DNA of 13,901 bases from Alphaproteobacteria bacterium (GTDB lineage: Bacteria; Pseudomonadota; Alphaproteobacteria; Sneathiellales; Sneathiellaceae): contig SBHH01000033.1 of assembly GCA_006226265.1 (NCBI GenBank), forward strand, positions 1 to 13,901, read 5' to 3'. Positions 1-8,400 of this stretch are shown here, in pieces. How positions within the stretch are numbered: the first letter of the stretch is position 1; every line of letters starts with the position of its first letter. The notes beneath the pieces were generated by a model that was not told the origin of the DNA, did not search any database, and worked only from the letters and a program-made list of their open reading frames with translations. Made by a program: the position numbers and the translations under genes.

Positions 1-569
1 ATTGCGGCGGTGCACGCGATTCGGAGACAAGCTGGGGCCGGGCGCTCGCCTCAACGGCGGCCCATTCGACCTTGAGCTTCGGCGGTCTTAATGCGGAGTT
101 TCCAAAAGCCGGCACGGCGGCAGATACGGATCATCCCATGGTCACCCGCCATGAGGAGGAAGGGAATGTCTGGCTTGACCTTAACAGCGAAGGATATCTC
201 AATTCCGCCGGAATACGCCATCGCCGCCGCCTCTATATGGACGCAAGCGGCCTCGCCCTAAGGGGCGAAGACCAGATCATTCCGGTGCGCGAACCATCGG
301 TCAGCCATCCGCAGTTCTATCTCCGCTTTCATCTGCATCCGGAGCTCAGCATCTCGAAAAGCGCAGGCGGCAAGAATATCCTGATCCGCACCCCGGGCGG
401 GACCGGCTGGAAATTCCTGACCGGCGCGGGAAGCCTGACCTTGGAGGAAAGTGTCTATTGCGCCGCGCCCGGAGAGCGGCGGCGCAATCAGCAGATTGTG
501 ATCACCGGCGCTCTCACGGGGCAGGAACCCCTAATGATCAAATGGGCGCTGAGCCGTCTCTCCGACTAA
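1..569 (+). CDS. Heparinase II/III-family protein, C-terminal part (5' end outside window)
   Basis: The frame is open from the first base (first full codon at 3) to a TAA at 567-569, giving about 188 residues of a longer protein. The fragment begins with CGG and soon shows AHSTLSFGGLN, which matches the AH(S/N)T segment at the start of the heparinase II/III beta-sandwich domain. It continues with RRRLYMDASGLALRGED, FYLRFHLHP and GWKFLTGAG, all typical of that domain. Family members are polysaccharide lyases or lyase-like proteins acting on uronate-containing glycans; the catalytic alpha-helical half is not visible, so substrate and activity cannot be judged. A TTG at 72 could be read as a start, but the conserved residues before it show the gene simply continues from upstream. 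In many alphaproteobacteria this gene sits directly before purH; here a reversed sugar dehydrogenase lies between them. The two genes converge with a 17 bp gap and no clear terminator. Confidence 0.88.
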   Translation, partial: CGGARDSETSWGRALASTAAHSTLSFGGLNAEFPKAGTAADTDHPMVTRHEEEGNVWLDLNSEGYLNSAGIRHRRRLYMDASGLALRGEDQIIPVREPSVSHPQFYLRFHLHPELSISKSAGGKNILIRTPGGTGWKFLTGAGSLTLEESVYCAAPGERRRNQQIVITGALTGQEPLMIKWALSRLSD

Positions 570-586
570 CGCCGGACGGGTGCCAT

Positions 587-1897
587 TTAAAGCTGCCAGC
601 GCTTGATGCCGTTTGAAAAGTCCGTGTCCCGCCAGATGCCTTTGATATCGGCAACAAGCCCGCCATCCTTTATCATGCCTTCGATCGCCGCAGGCGAAAG
701 ATCCCGATAAACGGAATGGGCGACGGCACCAACAATGGCGTCATATTCGCTAAGATCGGCAAGATTTTCGATGAGATCGATATCGAGGAACTGCTTCGCC
801 TCGTCCTTGTCGGCGAGTGGATCATGCACATCGACCTGGTGGCCAAGTTCACGCAGGACCGAAATGATGTCCTTCACCTTCGTATTGCGAAGGTCGGGTA
901 CGTTCTCCTTAAAGGTGAGGCCGAGCACGAGAATCCGGCTCTTGCCACTGAGTTTGGCATGAATACAATCCGCGATGAACTTGCCCATGGAGTCATTAAT
1001 GCGCCGCCCGGTCAGGATCAGATCGGCGAAATGACCCGCCTCGTTCGCCCGATGGGCGAGATAGAAGGGATCGATGCCAATGCAATGGCCGCCAACCAGT
1101 CCCGGCGTGAAATTGAGGAAGTTCCATTTCGTGCCCGCCGTTTCCAGCACGTCATAGGCGGAAAGGCCGAGCTTCTGGAAAATCATCGTCGCCTCGTTCA
1201 CGAAGGCGATATTGATGTCACGCTGGGCGTTCTCGATCACTTTCGCGGCCTCGGCCGTCTTGATATTGCGGGCGCGGAAGGTGCCCCCGCTGGTCGCCGC
1301 GCCATAGATATCGGCGAGAATGTCCGTCACCTCCTCCGTCTGGCCGGAGACAACCTTGATGATCTTGTCAACCGTATGGACCTTGTCACCAGGATTGATC
1401 CGCTCCGGCGAATAGCCAAGGAAGAAGCCTTCGCCCGACGTCATGCCTGATGTTGCCTCCAGGATGGGGCCACAAATATCTTCGGTCACGCCCGGATAAA
1501 CCGTGCTTTCGACAACTACGATCGCGCCTTCCTTCAAGACCGGGCCAACCGCGCTGCAGGCGCCCTTCAGGGGTTCAAGATCCGGCTTGTTATCCGGATC
1601 GACCGGTGTCGGCACGGTGATAATATGGATATCGGCATCCTTCGTATCGGCGATATCGGTGGTAAAGCGCATGGAACTCGCGCGAAGGGCAGGGGTGTCT
1701 ATCTCGAACGTGCGGTCGTAACCCTGACGGAGTTCCTTCACCCGCTCCGTATTGACGTCGAAGCCAATCACATCGAAATGCTTCGCCAGCGTGACGGCAA
1801 GCGGCAATCCGACATAGCCAAGGCCGACAATGGAAATCTTCGTCTTGCTGCTCACTTTGTCGCGCCCTTTAAGGGCGGACGGAACTGTCTTCGCCAT
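587..1897 (-). CDS. tviB: UDP-N-acetyl-hexosamine 6-dehydrogenase, TviB/WbpO family
   Basis: Predicted to oxidise a UDP-N-acetylhexosamine (GlcNAc or GalNAc type) to the matching uronic acid with two NAD+, in the cytoplasm, supplying precursor for a capsule, O-antigen or exopolysaccharide. The 436 residues show the full three-domain layout: an N-terminal Rossmann fold with ISIVGLGYVGLPLA (about 21-34), VPTPVDPDNKPDL, ESTVYPGVTED, and GYSPERINPGDK (about 161-172) as in TviB rather than UDP-glucose dehydrogenases. The central helices carry EAAKVIENAQRDINIAFVNE, and GGHCIGIDPFYL holds the catalytic Cys at about 272. The C-terminal nucleotide-binding domain has LGLTFKENVPDLRNTK. The ATG at 1895-1897 has only a weak ribosome binding site; a GTG at 1853-1855 (residue 15), closer to the Rossmann fold, is an alternative start. 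It lies alone between two genes usually adjacent in relatives, transcribed away from purH. Exact sugar specificity cannot be read from sequence. Confidence 0.93.
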   Translation of the reverse strand: MAKTVPSALKGRDKVSSKTKISIVGLGYVGLPLAVTLAKHFDVIGFDVNTERVKELRQGYDRTFEIDTPALRASSMRFTTDIADTKDADIHIITVPTPVDPDNKPDLEPLKGACSAVGPVLKEGAIVVVESTVYPGVTEDICGPILEATSGMTSGEGFFLGYSPERINPGDKVHTVDKIIKVVSGQTEEVTDILADIYGAATSGGTFRARNIKTAEAAKVIENAQRDINIAFVNEATMIFQKLGLSAYDVLETAGTKWNFLNFTPGLVGGHCIGIDPFYLAHRANEAGHFADLILTGRRINDSMGKFIADCIHAKLSGKSRILVLGLTFKENVPDLRNTKVKDIISVLRELGHQVDVHDPLADKDEAKQFLDIDLIENLADLSEYDAIVGAVAHSVYRDLSPAAIEGMIKDGGLVADIKGIWRDTDFSNGIKRWQL

Positions 1898-2053
1898 TGA
1901 ATTACTCGCTTTACTTCAAGTCTTGCCGTTGTTTGGTACTGTCGGCATCGTATGGGGTGCAAGTTTTTTTCGTTAAACTGTTTCTAGTTTCCCATCCTCA
2001 TGCTATAGCCCGCTTAATCCCCCGAAACTACCACAAAAGGATGAAATCCGTCG
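1898..2053. promoter_or_regulatory. Divergent intergenic region, tviB-like gene / purH
   Basis: These 156 bp separate two divergent starts and must hold promoters for both unless purH is read from further away. It is AT-richer than the flanking genes. A possible -10 (CTATAG at 2003-2008) lies about 45 bp before purH, but no good -35 is spaced correctly, so no promoter is claimed precisely. An AAAGGA ribosome binding site at 2036-2041 precedes the purH ATG by about 12 bases. No purine riboswitch-like structure or PurR-type palindrome was recognised. Confidence 0.4.
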
Positions 2054-3652
2054 ATGTCCCGTTCCGATTTGCAATCCGTTTCCCGCGCCCTCATTTCCGT
2101 TTCCGATAAAAGCGGACTTGTCGAGCTTGGAAAAGCCCTCGCCGCCCTTGATATCGAGATTCTCTCGACCGGCGGAAGCGCCAAAATGCTGAATGATGCA
2201 GGCGTCCCGGTGACCGAAGTGGCCGACCATACGAAATTCCCGGAAATGATGGACGGGAGGGTGAAGACGCTGCATCCGAAAATCCACGGCGGCCTTCTTG
2301 CGCTTCGCGATAACGAAGCCCATGCCGCCGCGATGAAGGAACATGAGATCGGCGCCATCGACCTTGTCGTCGTCAATCTCTATCCGTTCGAGGAAACGGT
2401 CGCCAAGGGCGCGAATTTCCATACCTGCATCGAGAATATCGACATCGGCGGACCGGCAATGATCCGCTCGGCGGCCAAGAACTACGGCTTCGTCACGGTC
2501 ATCACCGACACGGCGGATTACGAGACCGTCCTTGCGGAGTTGAAGGAAACCGGCGGCAAGACGAGCCTTGAGACCCGGAAAGCTATGGCGGCCAAGGCCT
2601 ATGCCCGGACCGGCGCCTATGATGCCGCCATCTCCGCCTGGTATGCCGGGCAATTGGGTCAGGAATATCCCGACCGTCTGGTGCTCGCCGGCGCGCGTCA
2701 GCAGGTTCTACGATACGGGGAGAACCCCCATCAGTCCGCCGCCTTCTATGCCAACGGGGAAAAGCGGATCGGGGTTGCGAGCGCGACGCAGCTTCAAGGG
2801 AAGGAGCTTTCCTACAATAATTTCAACGATACCGACGCCGCCTTTGAGCTCGTCGCCGAATTTGCTCCCGAGACGAGCGGTCCGACCTGCGCCATCATCA
2901 AGCATGCCAACCCTTGCGGCGTCGCGATGGGTGCAACTCTCGCCGATGCCTATAAAGCTGCCTTTGCCTGCGACAGCACCTCGGCCTTCGGCGGGATCAT
3001 CGCGCTCAACCAGCAGCTCGACGCTGAAACCGCAACGGAAATCGTCAAGATCTTCACCGAAGTCATTATCGCTCCCGATGCGAACGAGGAAGCCCGCGCC
3101 ATCATCGCGGCGAAGAAAAACCTCCGCCTTCTGCTGACCGGTGGCCTGCCTGATCCGGCGACCGGTGGGCGTCTTGTGAAAACGCTGGCGGGCGGCTATC
3201 TTATTCAGGACCGCGACAACCAGCTGACCGCAAATCCCGAGTTGCAGGTCGTCACCAAACGCGCGCCGAGCGATCAGGAAATGAAAGACCTCAAATTCGC
3301 CTTCACCGTTGCCAAACATGTGAAATCGAACGCCATCGTCTATGCAAGAAACGGCGCGACGGTAGGTGTCGGTGCTGGCCAGATGAGCCGGGTCGATTCC
3401 TCCAAGATCGCCGCGCGGAAATCGCTGGAAGCGGCTGAGAACGCCGGTGACAGCACCCCCTGGGCGAAAGGCTCGGTCGTCGCATCGGACGCCTTCTTCC
3501 CCTTCGCTGACGGCCTGCTCGCGGCGGCGGAGGCTGGCGTCACGGCAGTCATCCAGCCGGGCGGTTCCATGCGCGACGATGAAGTGATCGCCGCGGCGGA
3601 CGAGGCCGGGATTGCCATGGTCCTGACCGGCATGCGGCATTTCCGTCACTGA
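2054..3652 (+). CDS. purH: Bifunctional AICAR formyltransferase / IMP cyclohydrolase (PurH)
   Basis: Catalyses the last two steps of de novo purine synthesis: formylation of AICAR by 10-formyltetrahydrofolate, then ring closure to IMP, in the cytoplasm. The 532 residues match the usual full length. The N-terminal MGS-like cyclohydrolase domain shows ILSTGGSA (about 36-43), [17 protein letters not shown] (about 66-82), [12 protein letters not shown] and [16 protein letters not shown]. The formyltransferase domain follows with [14 protein letters not shown] (about 219-232), [15 protein letters not shown], and [11 protein letters not shown] with the catalytic Lys-His pair at about 283-284. [27 protein letters not shown] and the C-terminal [17 protein letters not shown]...TGMRHFRH complete it. 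All key motifs are intact. The ATG is the first possible start after an in-frame TGA at 2042-2044 and has AAAGGA upstream. A ybjQ-family gene follows after 43 bp and is probably co-transcribed. Confidence 0.98.
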   Translation: MSRSDLQSVSRALISVSDKSGLVELGKALAALDIEILSTGGSAKMLNDAGVPVTEVADHTKFPEMMDGRVKTLHPKIHGGLLALRDNEAHAAAMKEHEIGAIDLVVVNLYPFEETVAKGANFHTCIENIDIGGPAMIRSAAKNYGFVTVITDTADYETVLAELKETGGKTSLETRKAMAAKAYARTGAYDAAISAWYAGQLGQEYPDRLVLAGARQQVLRYGENPHQSAAFYANGEKRIGVASATQLQGKELSYNNFNDTDAAFELVAEFAPETSGPTCAIIKHANPCGVAMGATLADAYKAAFACDSTSAFGGIIALNQQLDAETATEIVKIFTEVIIAPDANEEARAIIAAKKNLRLLLTGGLPDPATGGRLVKTLAGGYLIQDRDNQLTANPELQVVTKRAPSDQEMKDLKFAFTVAKHVKSNAIVYARNGATVGVGAGQMSRVDSSKIAARKSLEAAENAGDSTPWAKGSVVASDAFFPFADGLLAAAEAGVTAVIQPGGSMRDDEVIAAADEAGIAMVLTGMRHFRH

Positions 3653-3695
3653 GCCAGGGCGGCAAAAAAAGCTTTTCGATAAAGGAGAGACGCGG

Positions 3696-4010
3696 ATGAT
3701 CATTACAACTACCGGATCGGTCGATGGCCGGAATATCACCGGCTATCTCGGCGTTGTCGGCGGACAGGCCGTGATGGGCGCCAATTTCATCCGCGATTTT
3801 TTCGCCCGTGTGAGCGATACATTGGGCGGGCGCTCCGGCGCCTATCAAAAGGAAATCCGGAAAGCGCGCAGGCTCGCGCTTGAGGATTTGCGCGAGGAGG
3901 CCGAAGACCTCGGCGCCCATGCGGTGGTCGGCGTCGCTGTCGATGTCGAGGTGATCGGCGACAGCATGCTGATGGTCACGGTCTCGGGCACCGCCGTCCA
4001 TCTTGAATAG
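3696..4010 (+). CDS. YbjQ-family (UPF0145, heavy-metal-binding-domain-like) protein
   Basis: A 104-residue cytoplasmic protein, close to the length of E. coli YbjQ. Diagnostic segments are ITTTGSVDGRNITGYLGVV at the N-terminus, GANFIRDFFARVSDTLGGRSG in the middle, then the helix with ALEDLREEAEDLGAHAVVGV and a final strand pair ending MVTVSGTAVHLE. The family forms ring-shaped oligomers and is annotated as heavy-metal binding by fold resemblance, but its function is not established; no Cys or His metal cluster is visible here. The start is well set by AAAGGAG at 3681-3687, eight bases before the ATG. It lies 43 bp after purH with no terminator in the gap (only an AT-only palindrome AAAAGCTTTT), which suggests it is carried as the tail of the purH transcript. 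It converges on the MFS gene with a 15 bp gap. Confidence 0.9.
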   Translation: MIITTTGSVDGRNITGYLGVVGGQAVMGANFIRDFFARVSDTLGGRSGAYQKEIRKARRLALEDLREEAEDLGAHAVVGVAVDVEVIGDSMLMVTVSGTAVHLE

Positions 4011-4025
4011 TAGGCGTCAGTCGAT

Positions 4026-5384
4026 TTATTCGTGATCGGGTTCGTGCACAAAGCTCATCAGCGCCACGCCAATCAGCAGCAGAATGAAAATAACGATCAT
4101 CGCCGGACGCTGCTGCTGCGTGAGGCTGGTGACAACCCCAATGAGGAGCGGGGCGACAAAGGCCGTCGCCTTGCCCGAAAGCGCGAAGAGGCCGAAGAAC
4201 TCCCCGGCCTTTTCCTTCGGCGCCATGCGGGCGATCAGGGTCCGGCTTGCGGCCTGCGCAGGCCCGAAGAAAATCCCCATAATGAAGGCGAAGACCATGA
4301 AAACGATCTCGGCCGGGCTTGCGAACAGCGCGCCGCCTTCGACCGGCATGGCGGCGGAGAGACCAAAGAGAACCTGACCATTGCTGATGGAGAGAACCCC
4401 GACCGAGGCGAAGGCGAGCCCCAGCACGGAAATGACGATGGTCGGCTTGGAGCCCAGCTTGTCATCAAGCGAGCCGCCAATGAAACAACCTGCAATGGCA
4501 AAGAAATTGATCAGGATGCCAAAGATACCAAGCTCCGTTGTGCCCCATCCAAAAAGCCCCGCCGCATAAATCCCGGAGAAACCGATGAGCGCGAGAATGC
4601 CGTCGTTATAAAACATCCGCGCAATCAGGAAAAAGACGACATTGCGGTAGTTTTTAAGGCCGCGAAGGGTGACCCCAAGCTCCCTGAGGCCCTTTCGGAC
4701 AGCATTTCCCTTTTCAATTCCTGTCGCGCGGCTGTCCGGCGTGAACAACATCATCGGCAGAATGAAAATGAGCAGCCAGATGGCCGACATCGGCCCGGTG
4801 ATCCGGTCCGGCTGATGGCTGACCTTGTCGAGACCGAACATCGGCACTTCCGGAAGCGAGAAACAGAAGAGCACGATAAAAAGCGCGATCAGCCCGCCGA
4901 TATAGCCAAGACCCCAGCCGAAACCACTCAATCGCCCCATTTTCGACGCCGGGACCAGCGCGGGCAGCATGGCATTATTGAAAACGATGCTGAACTCAAC
5001 CCCGACCGTGCCAAGCACGATGGCCGCCAGCACGAACAGGATGCCGCTTTGCTGGTTCGGCATCGCCCACCAGAGCGCGAAAGAGCCGATGGCGCAGAGG
5101 ATGGAGAAGAAGAGAATCCAGGGCTTTCGCGCCCCGCCCGCATCGGCGATCGACCCGAAGACCGGGCTTAAAATCGCAATCAGGACGCCCGAAATCGCCT
5201 GGGTATAACCCCAGTAGGCCTGCCCCTCCGCCGGGGTTGCCGCGACGAAGGAGGTGAAGTAGGGGGCAAAAATGAAGGTGGTGACAACGGTGAAAAAAGG
5301 CTGGTTCGCCCAATCGAACAGAGCCCAGGAAAATCTCCCGAGCCGATCTGCCTCGCCGTTTCCAGCGCGGATGCCAACACTCAT
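4026..5384 (-). CDS. MFS transporter, UMF1 / Atg22-like family
   Basis: An inner-membrane major facilitator of 452 residues with about twelve hydrophobic segments. The N-terminal GRFSWALFDWANQPFFTVV contains the DWAN motif typical of the UMF1 family (related to the fungal vacuolar effluxer Atg22). It is followed by FAPYF, then SPVFGSIADAGGARKPWI, corresponding to the MFS loop 2-3 signature. The second half has GSLDDKLGSKPTI and AQAASRTLIARMAPKEKAGEFFGLFALSGK, also typical of the family. The substrate is unknown; family members have been suggested to export amino acids or other small metabolites, which would suit the neighbouring glutamate dehydrogenase, but this is only inference. The open frame could begin at a TTG at 5397-5399, but ATG 5382-5384 is chosen because GAGGGGAGG lies just upstream of it. 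It lies 54 bp after gdh on the same strand with no terminator seen, so co-transcription is plausible. Confidence 0.87.
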   Translation of the reverse strand: MSVGIRAGNGEADRLGRFSWALFDWANQPFFTVVTTFIFAPYFTSFVAATPAEGQAYWGYTQAISGVLIAILSPVFGSIADAGGARKPWILFFSILCAIGSFALWWAMPNQQSGILFVLAAIVLGTVGVEFSIVFNNAMLPALVPASKMGRLSGFGWGLGYIGGLIALFIVLFCFSLPEVPMFGLDKVSHQPDRITGPMSAIWLLIFILPMMLFTPDSRATGIEKGNAVRKGLRELGVTLRGLKNYRNVVFFLIARMFYNDGILALIGFSGIYAAGLFGWGTTELGIFGILINFFAIAGCFIGGSLDDKLGSKPTIVISVLGLAFASVGVLSISNGQVLFGLSAAMPVEGGALFASPAEIVFMVFAFIMGIFFGPAQAASRTLIARMAPKEKAGEFFGLFALSGKATAFVAPLLIGVVTSLTQQQRPAMIVIFILLLIGVALMSFVHEPDHE

Positions 5385-5438
5385 GCCCCCTCCCCTCAAA
5401 AGATGCGTGCTGTTCCGCGCGGGGCGAAACAGGATCGC

Positions 5439-8400
5439 CTAGCCAATCATACCCCGAAACTGGCGGTTGGCAAAAGCCAGTTTGGAAATATCAATAGAGC
5501 CCGAGGCCTTGAATTCACGGATCAGCTCGGAACAACGCTTGATCGAGACCTTGTTCTGTTTGACCCAGTGATCGAAAGCGGCCCGTCCCTTGTGACCTTC
5601 GGCCATCGTAAACACCGAACCGGTAATCGCGCGCTGCTGACCATAGAGATCGTCAATCAGGGCCGTAATGGCGAGACGGTCCCAGTTGTTTTCAGGCTCG
5701 ATCAGTTCGGCCGCACTCCGGAGCCAGTCGAGATGCAACTCTGCGCCGACCGCAAAATAAACCTCGCCCACCTCGGTCACCGGACGGACGCTGCCAGATC
5801 CTGCTTGCACCACATCGAGGGCGGAACGAAGCGGGCCGAGCGCCGCCACGCGGCGGGCAAGCCCATCGGGTACTCCGTCGGAGACGAGCTGCTTGACACG
5901 GGCGATGAAGGTTTCCTTGCTATCGTCACTTAAGAGTTTTTCAAGTCCGCTTTCCAGTTTCCGCATGTCCGTCGAGAGAAGCTTGATTTCCGCAGCAATA
6001 TCCATGCCATGGGAAATGTGCCGGAGGCACCAGAGTGTCGCCCGGCGCGCGAGTTTCAACGTCACATCGATCATCCGGCCCTGCACATCGGTACTGACCT
6101 TGTTGTCCAGCGCTTCGATATCAGCCCAGAGTTTTTCCAGATCGAACACATCGCAAACAAGCGCGAAGGCGCTCGCCACATGATCAACCTGACAGTTCAA
6201 TTCCTCTGACATCTGCATGGCGAAGGTGGGGCCTGCCCGGTTGACCAGCCGGTTGACGATGATTGTCGTGATAATTTCCCGCCGGAGCCGGTGACCCGTG
6301 ACATAGGCCGTAAATTTTTCGCGAAGCTGCGGCGGGAAATATTTTGCCAGCCAATGGGTATAATAGGGATCATCCGGCAGATCGGTTTCCAGAATATCCG
6401 TGTATAGCGTCATCTTGGCATAGGCGAGCAGGACGGACATTTCAGGCCGGGTGAGGCCAAGCCCGGCCGCCTGACGGCGGATCAGTTCCTCATCATCCGG
6501 CAGGAATTCAACCCCCCGGTCGAGCCGGCCGACCTTCTCCAGCGTTCGCATAAAACGGACATTCTCGGCAAAATTATTAACGCCCTGCCGCTCGGCCGTG
6601 GTCAAGGCCTGTGTCTGCAGGTAATTATCGACCAGCACATGTTTTGCCACATCGTCGGTCATATCCACCAGCAGGCGGTCACGCTGCTTTTCGGTCATCT
6701 CGCCATCGTCCAGTACGGCGCGGAGCAGGATCTTGATATTGACCTCATGGTCCGAACAATCGACCCCCGCCGAATTATCAATGGCGTCGGTATTGAGTCG
6801 GCCACCTGTCATCGCATATTCGATGCGACCGAGCTGGGTCACGCCGAGATTGCCGCCCTCACCGATCACCTTGGCGCGGGTTTCCTTGCCATTGATGCGA
6901 ATCGCATCGTTGGACCGGTCGCCGACTTGCGCATTGCTCTCGCCGGTTGCCTTGATATAGGTGCCGATGCCGCCAAACCAGAGCAGATCGACCCTTGATT
7001 TCAGGATCGCGGTGATCAGTTCGTTCGGAGTAACATGATCAGCCTTGATATCCAGCAGCTTGCGGATTTCAGGGCTCAGGCTGACGGATTTGGCCTTGCG
7101 GTCGAACACCCCACCGCCCTTGGAAATGAGCTTGGGATCATAATCCTCCCAGGAGGAGCGAGGAAGCTTGAACATCCGCTCCCGTTCCTTGAAGCTTTTG
7201 GCGGCATCCGGTGCGGGATCGATAAAGATATTGCGATGATCGAACGCCGCGACCAGTCGAATCTTTGTCGAGAGCAGCATACCGTTGCCGAACACGTCGC
7301 CCGACATATCGCCGATCCCGGCGACAGTAAATTCGGTGCTCTGGGTGTCATGACCGATTTCGCGGAAATGCCGCTTCACCGATTCCCAGGCGCCCCGCGC
7401 GGTGATGGCCATCTTCTTGTGGTCATAGCCCGCCGCGCCGCCGGAGGCGAAGGCATCGCCGAGCCAGAAGCCATAGGAAATGGCCACCGCATTGGCAATA
7501 TCGGAGAAAGTTGCCGTTCCCTTGTCGGCCGCCACCACAAGATAGGGATCATCCTCGTCATGGCGGATAACATTCTCGGGCGGAACCACATCCGCTCCAA
7601 CATAATTGTCCGTGATATCGAGAAGACCGGAAATGAAAATCTTGTAACAGGCGATGCCTTCGGCCTGGACTTCTTCCCGGCTGCCATTCACGGGCAGGTG
7701 TTTGGGGAAGAAGCCGCCTTTCGAGCCGACCGGTACGATCACGGTGTTCTTGACCATCTGCGCCTTCATCAGACCGAGAACTTCGGTCCGGAAATCTTCC
7801 CGCCGGTCAGACCAGCGCAAGCCCCCCCGGGCAACCTTACCGCCCCGGAGATGCACGCCCTCGACGCGCGGACTATAGACGAAAATCTCGACATGCGGAC
7901 GCGGCAGTGGCAGTTCCTCAATCTTCTGACTATCCAGCTTGAAAGAAAAATAGGGCGTGCCATCAGGATCTGTTTTCTGCTGAAAGGCATTGGTCCGGAG
8001 CGTGCAGAGAACCAGATTAACGAACCGGCGAAGAATGCGATCCTCATCCAGGCTTGCAACCTGATCGAGAGCCTCCCAGATCCCTTCAAGGATCCGGGCA
8101 ATTTCTTCATCCCGGTCCCCAATGAAGGCCGGATTGCAGCGCGCCAGGAACAGCTCGACAATCCGGCGGGCAATATCCGCATTGCCGGACAGGGTATTGA
8201 TCATGTAGGACTGACTAAACGTCACCCCGGCCTGCCGGAGATAGCGGGCATAGGCACGCAGAACCACCACATTCGACCATTCAAGCCCTCCCCGCATAAC
8301 CAGCCGGTTAAAGCCGTCATTCTCCATCAGGCCCATCCAGACTCGGCGGAAGGTTTCCTCGAACTTCGCCTTCAGGCTATGCAGATCAAGATCAAGTCCC

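Noticed and set aside
570..586. Terminator between the convergent heparinase-like and dehydrogenase genes
   Set aside because: The 17 bp gap has no stem-loop or T-run.
3663..3676. AAAAGCTTTT palindrome between purH and the ybjQ-like gene as a terminator
   Set aside because: The stem is almost all A-T with no loop and no T-run after a GC-rich stem, so it should not terminate transcription.
4032..5171. Plus-strand frame of 379 codons opposite the MFS transporter
   Set aside because: The translation is rich in charged residues with no domain, as expected when the reverse strand of a hydrophobic membrane protein gene is read.
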